64,000 nt of DNA. Source: Bacteroidia bacterium (GTDB lineage Bacteria; Bacteroidota; Bacteroidia; Bacteroidales; VadinHA17). Below, piece by piece: positions 44,582 through 53,641 of this stretch. The first letter of the stretch is position 1. Each line of letters begins with the position of its first letter. The stretch lies in contig JAPLEB010000054.1 in the NCBI GenBank assembly GCA_026391555.1, positions 38,094 through 102,093 on the forward strand. Reading direction: 5' to 3'. Both the position numbers and the translations under genes were made by a program. Below the pieces are notes generated by a model, which did not search any database, was not told the origin of the DNA, and saw only the letters and a program-made list of their open reading frames with translations.

Positions 44582-44600
44582 ATGGTTACAATATAATCAA
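44582..44600. promoter_or_regulatory. Candidate operator 2 of the mutagenesis module
   Basis: ATGGTTA, 5 bp and TAATCAA have the same spacing and right half as operator 1, with two left-arm mismatches. The two centres are 23 bp apart, close to two helical turns, and the site ends 8 bp before the repressor ATG. Confidence 0.55.
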
Positions 44601-44608
44601 TTTTCATT

Positions 44609-45436
44609 ATGTACTTCGCATCGAACATAAAATTTTTAAGAAAAAGGAGGAGCAGAACACAGGATGACGTGGCGTTTGCCCTTAACCTGAAGCGTTCAAC
44701 CCTTAGTGGTTATGAGAACGGCGTAGCCCAGCCCGGTATAGAGATACTGATATCTTTTTCCGGCTACTTTAACATATCCATCGATACAATCCTTAAACTG
44801 GATATATCGAAGTTGTCGGAAAGTCAACTTGGTGAATTGGAAAGAGGATATGATGCTTATATTAAAGGAAGTAATCTCAGGGTATTGACTACAACCGTAA
44901 ATTCCGAAAACCGGGAGAATATTGAGCTGGTACCTGAGAAGGCGAAAGCAGGTTATACAACCGGATATGCTGATCCTGGGTATATCGGTGAACTTCCTGT
45001 ATTCACGTTACCGTTTCTTTCCGATAAAAAGAAATACAGAACTTTTCAGTTGAAAGGTGATTCTATGCTTCCTATACCCGATGGTTCGTGGGTGACAGGA
45101 GAGTACCTCCAGGACTGGATGCAGATAATCAGCGGGAAAGCTTATGTGGTATTTACCCTTGACGATGGAATTGTCTTTAAGGTAGTTGAAAACAATTTAA
45201 CAAAAGAGGGGAAGCTTGTTCTATATTCATTAAACCCTATTTATGAACCGTACGAGGTACATGTAAATGAAGTTAAAGAGATATGGAAATTCGTTAATTA
45301 TATAAGCAGTGAACTCCCGGATCCTGTACTACCGGAAAAACAGCTCATCCAGGCAGTGGCAGTGATGAAACATGATCTTGAAAGGATAAAAGCGAAGCTG
45401 GGAAATGATATTTCTGATATTAATGAGGAAAAATGA
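44609..45436 (+). CDS. XRE-S24 self-cleaving repressor (LexA/CI-like)
   Basis: A 275-residue regulator. Residues 5-60 are an XRE helix-turn-helix (TQDDVAFALNLKRSTLSGYENG). The C-terminal S24 peptidase domain has the cleavage dyad Ala114-Gly115 in EKAKAGY, the nucleophile Ser152 in LKGDSMLP and the general base Lys191 in GIVFKVVE, so RecA-stimulated self-cleavage is expected. A charged extension follows (LPEKQLIQAVAVMKHDLERIKAKL). It is divergent from dinB-dnaE and probably represses both sides through the two inverted repeats. Its end overlaps the convergent P-loop gene by 17 bp. Confidence 0.9.
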   Translation: MYFASNIKFLRKRRSRTQDDVAFALNLKRSTLSGYENGVAQPGIEILISFSGYFNISIDTILKLDISKLSESQLGELERGYDAYIKGSNLRVLTTTVNSENRENIELVPEKAKAGYTTGYADPGYIGELPVFTLPFLSDKKKYRTFQLKGDSMLPIPDGSWVTGEYLQDWMQIISGKAYVVFTLDDGIVFKVVENNLTKEGKLVLYSLNPIYEPYEVHVNEVKEIWKFVNYISSELPDPVLPEKQLIQAVAVMKHDLERIKAKLGNDISDINEEK

Positions 45437-45956
45437 AGAACCATTTTCCGTTCTCAAATCCTATTGAAAAAGAATCAATTCTATCCAGTTCTTCATATTT
45501 AAGCATAATATGAGGTAAGGTCTGTAAGTAATTTATATTCTTTTGTTTATTGACAATATTCGAAGTCATTATTATAAAAACCCCAGGTTCAATATAGTTT
45601 CTTAAAGCAGGCGATTCACAAATTACAGGAACATTTGACGGTATATATGTCATTATTTCATTAAAAACATCCAACAGCTGATCATCCCAAACCTTTGCAA
45701 AGAAAACTTTATGAGCGCCCGAATGAAGCATACGTGAAGTGTCCTTTGATGTATCCCTATTGGTCTCTTCATAAATTGAATATCCCTTTTTTTCGGATTT
45801 GGAAATCAAACCTGCTGTAGTCTCATGAAAATGAGGGCTTATCTTAATTGCAGTGATGTCAATGTTGTTGAACTGCTCAATTATCTTGCAGGCCAGTGAT
45901 GTCTTCCCTGATTTAGTACCGGTACCAGCAATGAGCAGAAGATTTGGGATTATCAC
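45420..45956 (-). CDS. P-loop NTPase, MobB/dethiobiotin-synthetase-like
   Basis: A 178-residue protein with Walker A GTGTKSGKTSLACKII at the N-terminus and KISPHFH after it, resembling the SIMIBI-class MobB or BioD-like ATPases. The remainder (HKVFFAKVWDDQLLDVFNEI, VPVICESPALRNYIEPGVFIIM) fits that fold. It starts with GTG, 8 bp after the YtfJ-like gene stop, and may be co-transcribed with it. Specific function is unknown; a MobB role in molybdenum-cofactor chemistry is possible but no mob or moa gene is nearby. Confidence 0.65.
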   Translation of the reverse strand: MIIPNLLLIAGTGTKSGKTSLACKIIEQFNNIDITAIKISPHFHETTAGLISKSEKKGYSIYEETNRDTSKDTSRMLHSGAHKVFFAKVWDDQLLDVFNEIMTYIPSNVPVICESPALRNYIEPGVFIIMTSNIVNKQKNINYLQTLPHIMLKYEELDRIDSFSIGFENGKWFFIFPH

Positions 45957-45964
45957 AGAACTTC

Positions 45965-46504
45965 TTATTCTTTGGTGATAGCAATTATTTGATCAACGAT
46001 CTTATTGTTGTCAGATTCAGAAATATGTCCTTTATAAATTGCCCGGCATATTCTGTTTTTATCAATAATTACCACCGTGTAGTTATCTTTTGGTAAACCC
46101 CAGTTATTCTGAAGAGTAGCATTGTAATCAAATAATATGGTTGTATCATATTTCTTTGCTTTGTTGCCAGCGATCATCCTGATAAGGCCATTAGGTTTCC
46201 AGGTCGATTTACAATCAACGATGCCAAATCCCTTGAATAAATCCTTGCTAAGGGTCTTGTCGATATCAGTTGCTTTTTTGACTGCATCATTGAATGCATC
46301 ATTGAGATCTGATTCATCAGGGTCAACATAATTTAGCTGAAGAACTTTACCCGGCCATGAATTCATTGTAAATTCTTTTTTATCGGCATCAGTAAACATC
46401 CATTCAGGAGCTTTCATTCCAACTGCCAGTTTGACATTTTGCTGACCGAAAATTCCAGTTAAAGCAAATAAACTGAGAACGAGTGTGATGATCATTTTTT
46501 TCAT
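45965..46504 (-). CDS. YtfJ-like thioredoxin-fold periplasmic protein
   Basis: A 179-residue protein with a signal peptide (MIITLVLSLFALTGIFGQ) and a thioredoxin-like domain (VGMKAPEWMFTDADKKEFTMNSWPGKVLQLNYVDPDESDLND). DYNATLQNNWGLPKDNYTVVIIDKNRICRAIYKG fits the YtfJ family. No CxxC redox pair is present, so a classical thiol oxidoreductase role is unlikely. It is divergent from typA. Confidence 0.68.
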   Translation of the reverse strand: MKKMIITLVLSLFALTGIFGQQNVKLAVGMKAPEWMFTDADKKEFTMNSWPGKVLQLNYVDPDESDLNDAFNDAVKKATDIDKTLSKDLFKGFGIVDCKSTWKPNGLIRMIAGNKAKKYDTTILFDYNATLQNNWGLPKDNYTVVIIDKNRICRAIYKGHISESDNNKIVDQIIAITKE

Positions 46505-46620
46505 AAGTAGGATTATTAAATTTATTGCGAAATATATGAATTTTTTATCATTAATTAATTTTTGTGGATTTTATCATTAATCCCGGCAACAATATTATTT
46601 TTGCGGTCTAATTAATTTGT

Positions 46621-48402
46621 ATGCAATTAATAAGGAATATAGCGATCATTGCACATGTGGATCATGGGAAAACCACTCTGGTTGACCGGATTATACAGGA
46701 ATGCCATGTGCTTGACCAGAGGAAAGAGGCGGGTGATCTTATTCTTGACAGTAATGATCTTGAGCGGGAAAGAGGGATAACAATCCTCTCTAAAAATGTC
46801 TCGGCTAATTATAAAGGTAATAAAATTAACATTATTGATACACCGGGTCACGCTGATTTTGGAGGTGAAGTTGAGAGGGTTCTTAAGATGGCAGATGGTG
46901 TATTGTTACTTGTTGATGCTCTTGAGGGACCTATGCCACAGACAAGATTTGTGCTTGGAAAAGCTATAGCGTTGGGACTGAAACCTATTGTTGTTGTTAA
47001 TAAAGTCGATAAAGATAACTGCCGACCCGATGAAGTTCAACAGGATATTTTCGAATTGATGTTTAACCTGGATGCTTCAGACGAACAATTAGATTTTGAA
47101 ACAGTTTTTGGATCATCGAAATACGGATGGATGAGCGGAGACTGGAAAAAGCCAACAACCGATATAAAGTATCTTCTTGACACAATACTTAAGGAAATAC
47201 CTGAACCACAATATATTACAGGAACAGCTCAGATGCAGGTTGCTTCACTGGATTTTTCGAACTACGTTGGAAGAATAGCTATCGGCCGTGTATTCAGAGG
47301 TGACATAATGACTGGTAAAGACTATACTTTATGCAAGAGGGATGGTAAAGTCAAGAAAGTAAGGGTTAAAGAGTTATATGTTTTTGAAGGGCTTGGAAGA
47401 GTTAAAACAGAAAGTGTCAGATGCGGTGATTTATGTGCTGTTATCGGACTGGAAGATTTCGAAATAGGGGATACCCTCGCTGATCTGCTTGCTCCTGAAG
47501 CGTTACAGAGAATCGAAGTAGATGAACCCACGATGAGTATGGTGTTTACTATCAATAACTCGCCATTGTTCGGTAAAGAAGGCAAGTTTGTGACTTCACG
47601 TCATCTCAGAACAAGGTTGATGAGAGAGACAGAAAAGAACCTTGCACTTAAAGTTGAAGACACAAAATCAGAAGATACTTTTAATGTATACGGCCGTGGG
47701 ATACTTCATCTTTCGATACTCATAGAGACGATGCGACGTGAAGGATATGAATTCCAGGTAGGAAAACCCAAAGTAATACTAAAAACAATAGATAACGTCA
47801 AATCAGAGCCTTATGAGACTTTATCAATTGATGTGCCTCCTGATTTTTCAGGTAAAGCCATTGAACTTATTACCCAGAGGAAAGGGGAAATGATGGTTAT
47901 TGAACCTAAGGGAGATCTGACCCATATTGAGTTTGATATTCCATCCAGAGGACTGATCGGATTAAGGAACAACATGCTTACCGCCACATCTGGTGAGGCT
48001 GTGATGCATCACCGGTTCCGCGCGTATGATAAGTATAAAGGTGATGATCTTTTACCTAAACAAAATGGTTCACTGATTTCCCTCGACCAGGGAATGGCAA
48101 CCGGTCATGCAATTGACAGGTTGCAGGACAGGGGCAGATTTTATATTGATCCGGGAGAACAAGTGTATAAAGGTCAGGTGATCGGTGAATATACCAGACC
48201 TGTTGACCTTGAGGTGAATGTTATTAAAGGGAAAAAACTTACAAATATGAGAGCTTCCGGCTCGGATGACAGTCTTAAGATCGCACCTAAACTGAAATTC
48301 TCGCTTGAAGAATCAATGGAACAGATCAAAGATGATGAATATCTTGAAGTTACTCCTTTGAATCTGAGAATGAGAAAGATCCCTGGTTATAAATTCGCAT
48401 AA
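46621..48402 (+). CDS. typA: Ribosome-associated GTPase TypA/BipA
   Basis: BipA binds the ribosome and supports assembly and translation under stress. The 593-residue protein has the G1 motif AHVDHGKTT, G2/G3 region ERERGITILSKNV and DTPGHADFGGEVER, and G4 NKVDK. EF-G-like domains follow, then the TypA-specific C-terminal domain (RGLIGLRNNMLTATSGEAVMHHRF, TNMRASGSDD). The stop is followed directly by the next start codon, so the peroxiredoxin-like gene is co-transcribed. Confidence 0.96.
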   Translation: MQLIRNIAIIAHVDHGKTTLVDRIIQECHVLDQRKEAGDLILDSNDLERERGITILSKNVSANYKGNKINIIDTPGHADFGGEVERVLKMADGVLLLVDALEGPMPQTRFVLGKAIALGLKPIVVVNKVDKDNCRPDEVQQDIFELMFNLDASDEQLDFETVFGSSKYGWMSGDWKKPTTDIKYLLDTILKEIPEPQYITGTAQMQVASLDFSNYVGRIAIGRVFRGDIMTGKDYTLCKRDGKVKKVRVKELYVFEGLGRVKTESVRCGDLCAVIGLEDFEIGDTLADLLAPEALQRIEVDEPTMSMVFTINNSPLFGKEGKFVTSRHLRTRLMRETEKNLALKVEDTKSEDTFNVYGRGILHLSILIETMRREGYEFQVGKPKVILKTIDNVKSEPYETLSIDVPPDFSGKAIELITQRKGEMMVIEPKGDLTHIEFDIPSRGLIGLRNNMLTATSGEAVMHHRFRAYDKYKGDDLLPKQNGSLISLDQGMATGHAIDRLQDRGRFYIDPGEQVYKGQVIGEYTRPVDLEVNVIKGKKLTNMRASGSDDSLKIAPKLKFSLEESMEQIKDDEYLEVTPLNLRMRKIPGYKFA

Positions 48403-49050
48403 ATGGAAAAGAAATACTTTTTATTAATTTTTTTTGCGTTTTTAATTATGTCAGCAGGATATGGTCAGGAGATTAATTTTGCCAGATTTGGCATAGAGAC
48501 AAAAGATAGCCATATTCCACAGGGATTAAAAGTTGGAGATATGGCACCTGGTTTTACCGGATATGATCAGAAGGGTACACAGGTGGAATTGAAAAAACTA
48601 CTTGAAAAGGGCCCTTTGGTACTTTTCTTTTACAGAGGGAAATGGTGCCCGGTATGCAGCAGATATTTAAATAATTACCAGGATTCTCTAAAAATCATTA
48701 CAGATCAGGGCTTTAATGTAGTAGCAATAACACCTGAATCAATTGAAAATGTAGAGCAGACAGTAAAAGTTCATAATATTTCATTTACAGTTATTTATGA
48801 TTGTCAGGAGAAAATAATGAAGGATTATGATGTTATGTTCAATGTAACAAAAGCATATCAGGATAAGATATTTAATTCACTTTCAACGGATATTGCTAAA
48901 AATAATGGGAGGGATGCTGCACGGCTTCCTGTTCCGGCCACTTATATAATTAGTAAGGAAGGAATTATTGTTGCTGTTCAGTTTGATCCCGATTACAAAA
49001 TAAGGGCTTCTGTAAAGTGGATACTACAAAATCTTGGAAAAGCATTTTAA
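48403..49050 (+). CDS. Secreted peroxiredoxin-like (AhpC/TSA) protein
   Basis: A 215-residue protein with a signal peptide (FLLIFFAFLIMSAGYGQ) and a peroxiredoxin-like thioredoxin fold: VGDMAPGFTGYDQKG, VLFFYRGKWCPVCSRYL with a CxxC pair, and VVAITPESIENVEQTV. The CPVC motif is that of the peroxiredoxin-like (AhpC-type) branch that reduces peroxides or acts as a periplasmic thiol reductase. It starts at the base after the typA stop. Confidence 0.8.
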   Translation: MEKKYFLLIFFAFLIMSAGYGQEINFARFGIETKDSHIPQGLKVGDMAPGFTGYDQKGTQVELKKLLEKGPLVLFFYRGKWCPVCSRYLNNYQDSLKIITDQGFNVVAITPESIENVEQTVKVHNISFTVIYDCQEKIMKDYDVMFNVTKAYQDKIFNSLSTDIAKNNGRDAARLPVPATYIISKEGIIVAVQFDPDYKIRASVKWILQNLGKAF

Positions 49051-49147
49051 TAGCCTGGTTTTCAAGTTTATTCAATTTCAGCAATTCAAATAGCTTACCT
49101 AATATTCATTAAGGAAATCATTAAATGGTTTCATTGTTTTTAGTACT

Positions 49148-49489
49148 TTAATATTTAACAAAATCTTTAGAGTTAATGATTTTTATAAATTCATTTGGCT
49201 CTTCACCGATCTTCTCCCTGATTGCAGATAGCCATGGAGCAGGAGGCATATAAGCTCCGCCGGCAATTATGCTTTTCTCAGGTTCAATATGAATATAATA
49301 TCCGGCAAATTTGTCTCCGTTTTTTTTACCTCCTCTGACTATAAATGCTCCAAGATGAGACTTATATGGCGATTTATCATTCGAAAAGCGGATATCCCGG
49401 TTAATCCGGTAAACACAGCTCTTCACTTCAAGCCCTTTCAGAATGGGCTCAAAATCAATTTTATCGGGAGAGCTCGCCAGCTTTAGCAA
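49148..49489 (-). pseudogene. DUF2461 (TIGR02453) fragment, truncated at both ends
   Basis: The 113-residue frame contains the core of a DUF2461 protein: YRINRDIRFSNDKSPYKSHLGAFIVRGGKK, FAGYYIHIEPEKSIIAGGAYMPP. The family is about 220 residues, so roughly 50 N-terminal and 70 C-terminal residues are missing. The first codon in the ORF track is TTG, and an in-frame TGA lies just upstream within a TGTCGGGACTG inverted repeat. It is most likely a decaying remnant whose 5' end was replaced by repeat DNA. Confidence 0.75.
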
Positions 49490-49511
49490 AGGTTGTAGCG
49501 AAGGCAGATGT

Positions 49512-49536
49512 CAGTCTCGACAAAATGTCGGGACTG
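49512..49536. repeat. TCCCGA-type inverted repeat at the broken end of the DUF2461 fragment
   Basis: CAGTCTCGACA and TGTCGGGACTG pair with one mismatch around AAA. The right arm shares TGTCGGGA with the rnpB P18 hairpin. A nearby 13-mer, GGGAGAGCTCGCC (from about 49465), recurs in the repeat-rich region near 61470. Confidence 0.65.
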
Positions 49537-49638
49537 GAAATCATCTTAAAAAGCCTATAATTAATATTATGTAAAATAGAAATATTTTATTATCATTTTT
49601 ATTGAATAGTTGAAAATAGTACTTCCAGCCTATCTTTA

Positions 49639-50799
49639 TCACTTCTTCTCGATGGCATCAAGTTTTGCTTTGATCGCTGCGTATTTATCGGTATACTTAA
49701 GTCTGTAATACAATTCTTTCAAACTACTCATGGTATAAACATCATCAGGTTTAAGTTCAAGAGCCTTTTCCATACATGGAAGGGCTTTTGCATAAACAGC
49801 ATTTGCCTGATCAATGGCTTCACTATATTTTTGAACGTCCATTATCTCATTGGCCTTAACAAACATATCTGAAGCTTTATTGATATATGCAGCTCCTAGT
49901 CCATACTGCGAATCATACTGATCTGATTTAAGCTCAATAGCCTTTGAAAGTTCTACAATAGATTCATCATACTTCTTTTGATTCAAGAAGGTTATGCCAG
50001 CAGCAAGATAAAGGCTGAAGTTTGTTGGATCAGCTTCTTTTGCAACTATTATATATTTAAGTGCTTCTTCGGTCTTATTGCTTTTCAGATATAAATCTAT
50101 TAGTTGCAACGTAATAGTCTTATCATCAGGGAATTTACTACTTAATCCGGTTAATATCGATTCTGCTTTAATTGTATCACCAAGACCGAGATAACTTTCA
50201 TATATCTGGTAATAAGGTGTAATACCGAGGTACTTCATCTCTGCACATTTATTGAAGTGCTTAATTGCTTCATTATATTTACCTGAATTTACAGCAGCCA
50301 GACCTGCATTATAATACATTCCTGTATCAACAACTCCGGCATATTTATCACTTTCGGTAATTATAATCTGTGATTCAAAGGATTTAAGCGCACCTTCATA
50401 ATTTTTAGCCTCAAATCTTGCACTACCCTGGGCATATAAGTTAACAGCCAGAGAGTTATAGGTCAATGTGGTTATAATTTTCTTTTTCATCGTACCTTTG
50501 GGATCCAGTTCCATCGCTTTCTCATATGCAGCATAGGCTTCTGCAAGCGGGTCGGGATAAAAGTCTTTGAACTTAGGATTATCCGATTCAAAACAAGCCT
50601 GGCAAAGCTTACCTTTTGCAAAATATGTATTAAACCAGTCCTTTGATTTCTCATCAACCAATGCCTGATCGATGGCTTCTTTTGCTTTATCAAGAAAACC
50701 CTGGTCTATGTAATTCAGAGCACTGGTGACCTTGCCCTTCTGGGACATTGCTCCAAATGAAATACTAACGACTGCTATCAACAGAAAAAACTTTTTCAT
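49639..50799 (-). CDS. Secreted TPR-repeat protein
   Basis: A 386-residue protein with a signal peptide (FFLLIAVVSISFGAMSQ) and a chain of tetratricopeptide repeats (for example AYAAYEKAMELDPKG, MYYNAGLAAVNSGKYNEAIKHFNKC, YLAAGITFLNQKKYDESIVELSKAIELKSDQ, CMEKALELKPDDVYTMSSLKELY). It is probably a periplasmic scaffold. It is downstream of gyrA with a 56-bp gap. No partner can be named. Confidence 0.83.
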   Translation of the reverse strand: MKKFFLLIAVVSISFGAMSQKGKVTSALNYIDQGFLDKAKEAIDQALVDEKSKDWFNTYFAKGKLCQACFESDNPKFKDFYPDPLAEAYAAYEKAMELDPKGTMKKKIITTLTYNSLAVNLYAQGSARFEAKNYEGALKSFESQIIITESDKYAGVVDTGMYYNAGLAAVNSGKYNEAIKHFNKCAEMKYLGITPYYQIYESYLGLGDTIKAESILTGLSSKFPDDKTITLQLIDLYLKSNKTEEALKYIIVAKEADPTNFSLYLAAGITFLNQKKYDESIVELSKAIELKSDQYDSQYGLGAAYINKASDMFVKANEIMDVQKYSEAIDQANAVYAKALPCMEKALELKPDDVYTMSSLKELYYRLKYTDKYAAIKAKLDAIEKK

Positions 50800-50855
50800 G
50801 ATTATAATTTTTATTTAATTGTCTTAAAAAATTTCCCAAATTTAAACATTACTTA

Positions 50856-53381
50856 TTAATCATCAAATTCTTTGCCATTTTCCTCAGCAACAATATTATT
50901 TTCTTCGTCATAGTTTTTTTCTGTGTTTTCATCCCCCTCATTTACCAGTACGCAGGCAACTGAAGCAATAATATCATTTTCCTTAAGATTAATCAATCTC
51001 ACTCCCTGTGTTGCCCTTCCCATTACTCTTAATGCAGAAACAGGACTTCTGAGGATATTTCCAAATTGCGTAATAATCATAAGGTCATGATTATCAGTCA
51101 CATCTTTCAATGCAATAAGTGAGCCTGTCTTTTCAGTAACGTTAATTGTCTTTACACCTTTTCCTCCTCTGTTGGTGATCCTGTAACCATCGATATCAGA
51201 TCTCTTACCATATCCTTTCTCAGAAACAACAAGAATATCTTTTTCTTTATTCTCAACGGTGATCATACCTATTACAAAATCGCTGTCTTCGCTGGCGAGC
51301 CTGATACCTCTTACACCGGAGGCAGTCCGGCCCATTGGTCTGACTTTTGCTTCAGGGAATCGAATTGCACGTCCCGATTTTATGGCCAGCATAATATGGT
51401 GCTGTCCATTAGTCATCCTCGCTTCAAGAAGCTCATCTCCCTCTCTCACAGTGATGGCATTAACTCCATTAACTCTGGGTCTGGAATATGCTTCCAGCGA
51501 TGTTTTTTTAATAATTCCTTTTGTTGTACACAGGACAATGAAGTTATTATTAATATATTCCGTATCATTCAGATTCTTTACATTAATAAATGCTCTTACA
51601 TTATCGACAGGTTCAATGCTAATAAGATTCTGCATGGCTCTTCCTTTTGAAGTTCTGGAACCTTCAGGAATGGCGTAAACTTTCAGCCAGTAACACTTTC
51701 CGTTCCTTGTAAAGAAGAGCATGGTATTATGCATCGTGGCAATATAAAGGTGCTCAATAAAATCCTCATCCCTGGTTGCACCACCCTTGGCTCCTGTTCC
51801 ACCCCTGTTCTGCCTCCGGAAATCAGTTAATGGAGTCCTTTTAATATAACCCATGTGAGAAATAGTTATTACCATTTCATCATCGGCATAAAAATCTTCA
51901 GGATTAAACTCTTCAGCATTAGGAATTATTTCAGTACGTCTTTTATCGCCATATTTTTCTTTTATTTCAAGAAGTTCATCTTTAATAATTTTCATTTGAA
52001 TATCAACGCTTGCAAGAACACTTTTTAAGTATTCAATCAGTGCCATAATTTCCTGGTATTCAGCTCGTAATTTTTCCTGCTCAAGGCCTGTAAGCTGGCG
52101 CAGACGCATTTCTACAATTGCCTTTGACTGGATATCTGAGAGTGCGAACCGCTCCATCAGCCTTTCCCTGGCCATTTCAGGAGTTTGTGATGATTTGATT
52201 ATTGCAATTACTTCATCGATGTTATCACTGGCAATGATCATCCCCTCAAGTATATGAGCCCGTTTTTCAGCCTGATCAAGGTCAAATTTTGTTCTTCTTA
52301 TGACAATTTCGTGACGATGTTTTACGAAATAATGAATTAAATCCCTGGTATTTAGTGTTTTAGGGCGTCCTTTTACAAGGGCGATATTATTTACGCTGAA
52401 AGATGTCTGAAGTGAAGAAAATTTATAAAGGTTATTTAGAACAACACTTGCACTGGCATCTTTCTTAAGAATTATGACAATGCGCATTCCGTTACGATCC
52501 GATTCATCGTTTATATAAGATATCCCCTCAAGTTTTTTCTCATTTATAAGATCGGCGATCTTGCGGATCATCTCGGCCTTATTAACCATATAAGGAATCT
52601 CATTAACAATAATACATTCCCGCCCGGAATGAGTCAGTTCAATTTCAGTCTTTGCCCTGACTATTATACGGCCTCTGCCGGTTTCACAGGCATCTTTTAT
52701 TCCCTGTTCACCATAAATTATTCCTCCTGTCGGGAAATCAGGCCCTTTTACGTATTGTAAAATTTCTTCAGTGGTTATATTATTATTATCGATATAGGCT
52801 ATTGTGGCATCAATAATTTCAGATAAGTTATGCGGTGGCATATTGGTTGCCATTCCCACAGCTATACCGGAAGCTCCATTCACCAGAAGGTTGGGGATTC
52901 GTGTTGGAAGAACAGAAGGTTCAGTTAAAGAATCATCGAAATTTGGATGAAAATCAACAGTATCCTTGTCAATATCCGCCAGTGTCTCTTCTGCAATTTT
53001 TTTAAGTCTTGCCTCAGTATATCGCATAGCAGCCGGGCTGTCGCCATCGACCGACCCAAAGTTCCCTTGTCCGTCAACCAGAGGATATCTCAATGACCAT
53101 TCCTGTGCCATCCTTACCATAGCTTCGTAAACCGAAGAGTCGCCATGTGGATGAAATTTACCAAGCACCTCTCCCACTATCCTTGCTGATTTCTTATAAG
53201 GTTTGTTAGACATTACTCCCAGTTCCGACATTCCAAATAGTACCCTGCGATGGACCGGTTTAAGACCATCTCTCACATCAGGTAATGCCCGCGACACAAT
53301 AACCGACATCGAATAGTCGATGTAGGCAGATTTCATTTCCTCCTCAATATTAACCTTGACGATCCTTTCTCTCTCTGACAT
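50856..53381 (-). CDS. gyrA: DNA gyrase subunit A
   Basis: GyrA is the breakage-rejoining subunit of the enzyme that introduces negative supercoils. The 841-residue protein has [42 protein letters not shown] (the quinolone-determining region, with Ser in GDSSVYE) and the catalytic Tyr in [10 protein letters not shown]. Six C-terminal beta-pinwheel repeats start with [12 protein letters not shown], a Bacteroidota-type variant of the GyrA box. It ends in an acidic tail ([15 protein letters not shown]). It is divergent from clpC. Confidence 0.95.
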   Translation of the reverse strand: MSERERIVKVNIEEEMKSAYIDYSMSVIVSRALPDVRDGLKPVHRRVLFGMSELGVMSNKPYKKSARIVGEVLGKFHPHGDSSVYEAMVRMAQEWSLRYPLVDGQGNFGSVDGDSPAAMRYTEARLKKIAEETLADIDKDTVDFHPNFDDSLTEPSVLPTRIPNLLVNGASGIAVGMATNMPPHNLSEIIDATIAYIDNNNITTEEILQYVKGPDFPTGGIIYGEQGIKDACETGRGRIIVRAKTEIELTHSGRECIIVNEIPYMVNKAEMIRKIADLINEKKLEGISYINDESDRNGMRIVIILKKDASASVVLNNLYKFSSLQTSFSVNNIALVKGRPKTLNTRDLIHYFVKHRHEIVIRRTKFDLDQAEKRAHILEGMIIASDNIDEVIAIIKSSQTPEMARERLMERFALSDIQSKAIVEMRLRQLTGLEQEKLRAEYQEIMALIEYLKSVLASVDIQMKIIKDELLEIKEKYGDKRRTEIIPNAEEFNPEDFYADDEMVITISHMGYIKRTPLTDFRRQNRGGTGAKGGATRDEDFIEHLYIATMHNTMLFFTRNGKCYWLKVYAIPEGSRTSKGRAMQNLISIEPVDNVRAFINVKNLNDTEYINNNFIVLCTTKGIIKKTSLEAYSRPRVNGVNAITVREGDELLEARMTNGQHHIMLAIKSGRAIRFPEAKVRPMGRTASGVRGIRLASEDSDFVIGMITVENKEKDILVVSEKGYGKRSDIDGYRITNRGGKGVKTINVTEKTGSLIALKDVTDNHDLMIITQFGNILRSPVSALRVMGRATQGVRLINLKENDIIASVACVLVNEGDENTEKNYDEENNIVAEENGKEFDD

Positions 53382-53570
53382 AATAGATTATTAATTAAGT
53401 ATTTACAAATAAACCTCCTCTCCAGGGTTTAGATTTACGAAAATAGTTAATATTTGGCTAATTTTGACCTTTTCAGACTGTGATTTTTTAACATTTTTTG
53501 TTAATAAATTAGCATGAATATTGTCATATAGATATTATGCGTAATTTAACTTTGGAAAAGTAGTTATGCG

Positions 53571-53578
53571 TACCTTTG
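53571..53578 (+). promoter_or_regulatory. Candidate -7 box of clpC
   Basis: TACCTTTG matches TAnnTTTG about 65 bp before the clpC start. TTTG at 53551 is a slightly close -33 element (16 bp). A second possible -7 box, TAACTTTG, lies at 53547-53554, so two overlapping promoters are possible. Confidence 0.5.
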
Positions 53579-53641
53579 TCGCATAGCATCTGACAGAATG
53601 TCGGTTAACTTGTAGTAATCTGATAATAGATAGATCAAAAT

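Noticed and set aside
45420-45956. Firm call of molybdopterin-guanine dinucleotide protein MobB
   Set aside because: Only the P-loop and a KISPH motif support it, and there are no molybdenum-cofactor genes in the window; kept as a general P-loop NTPase.
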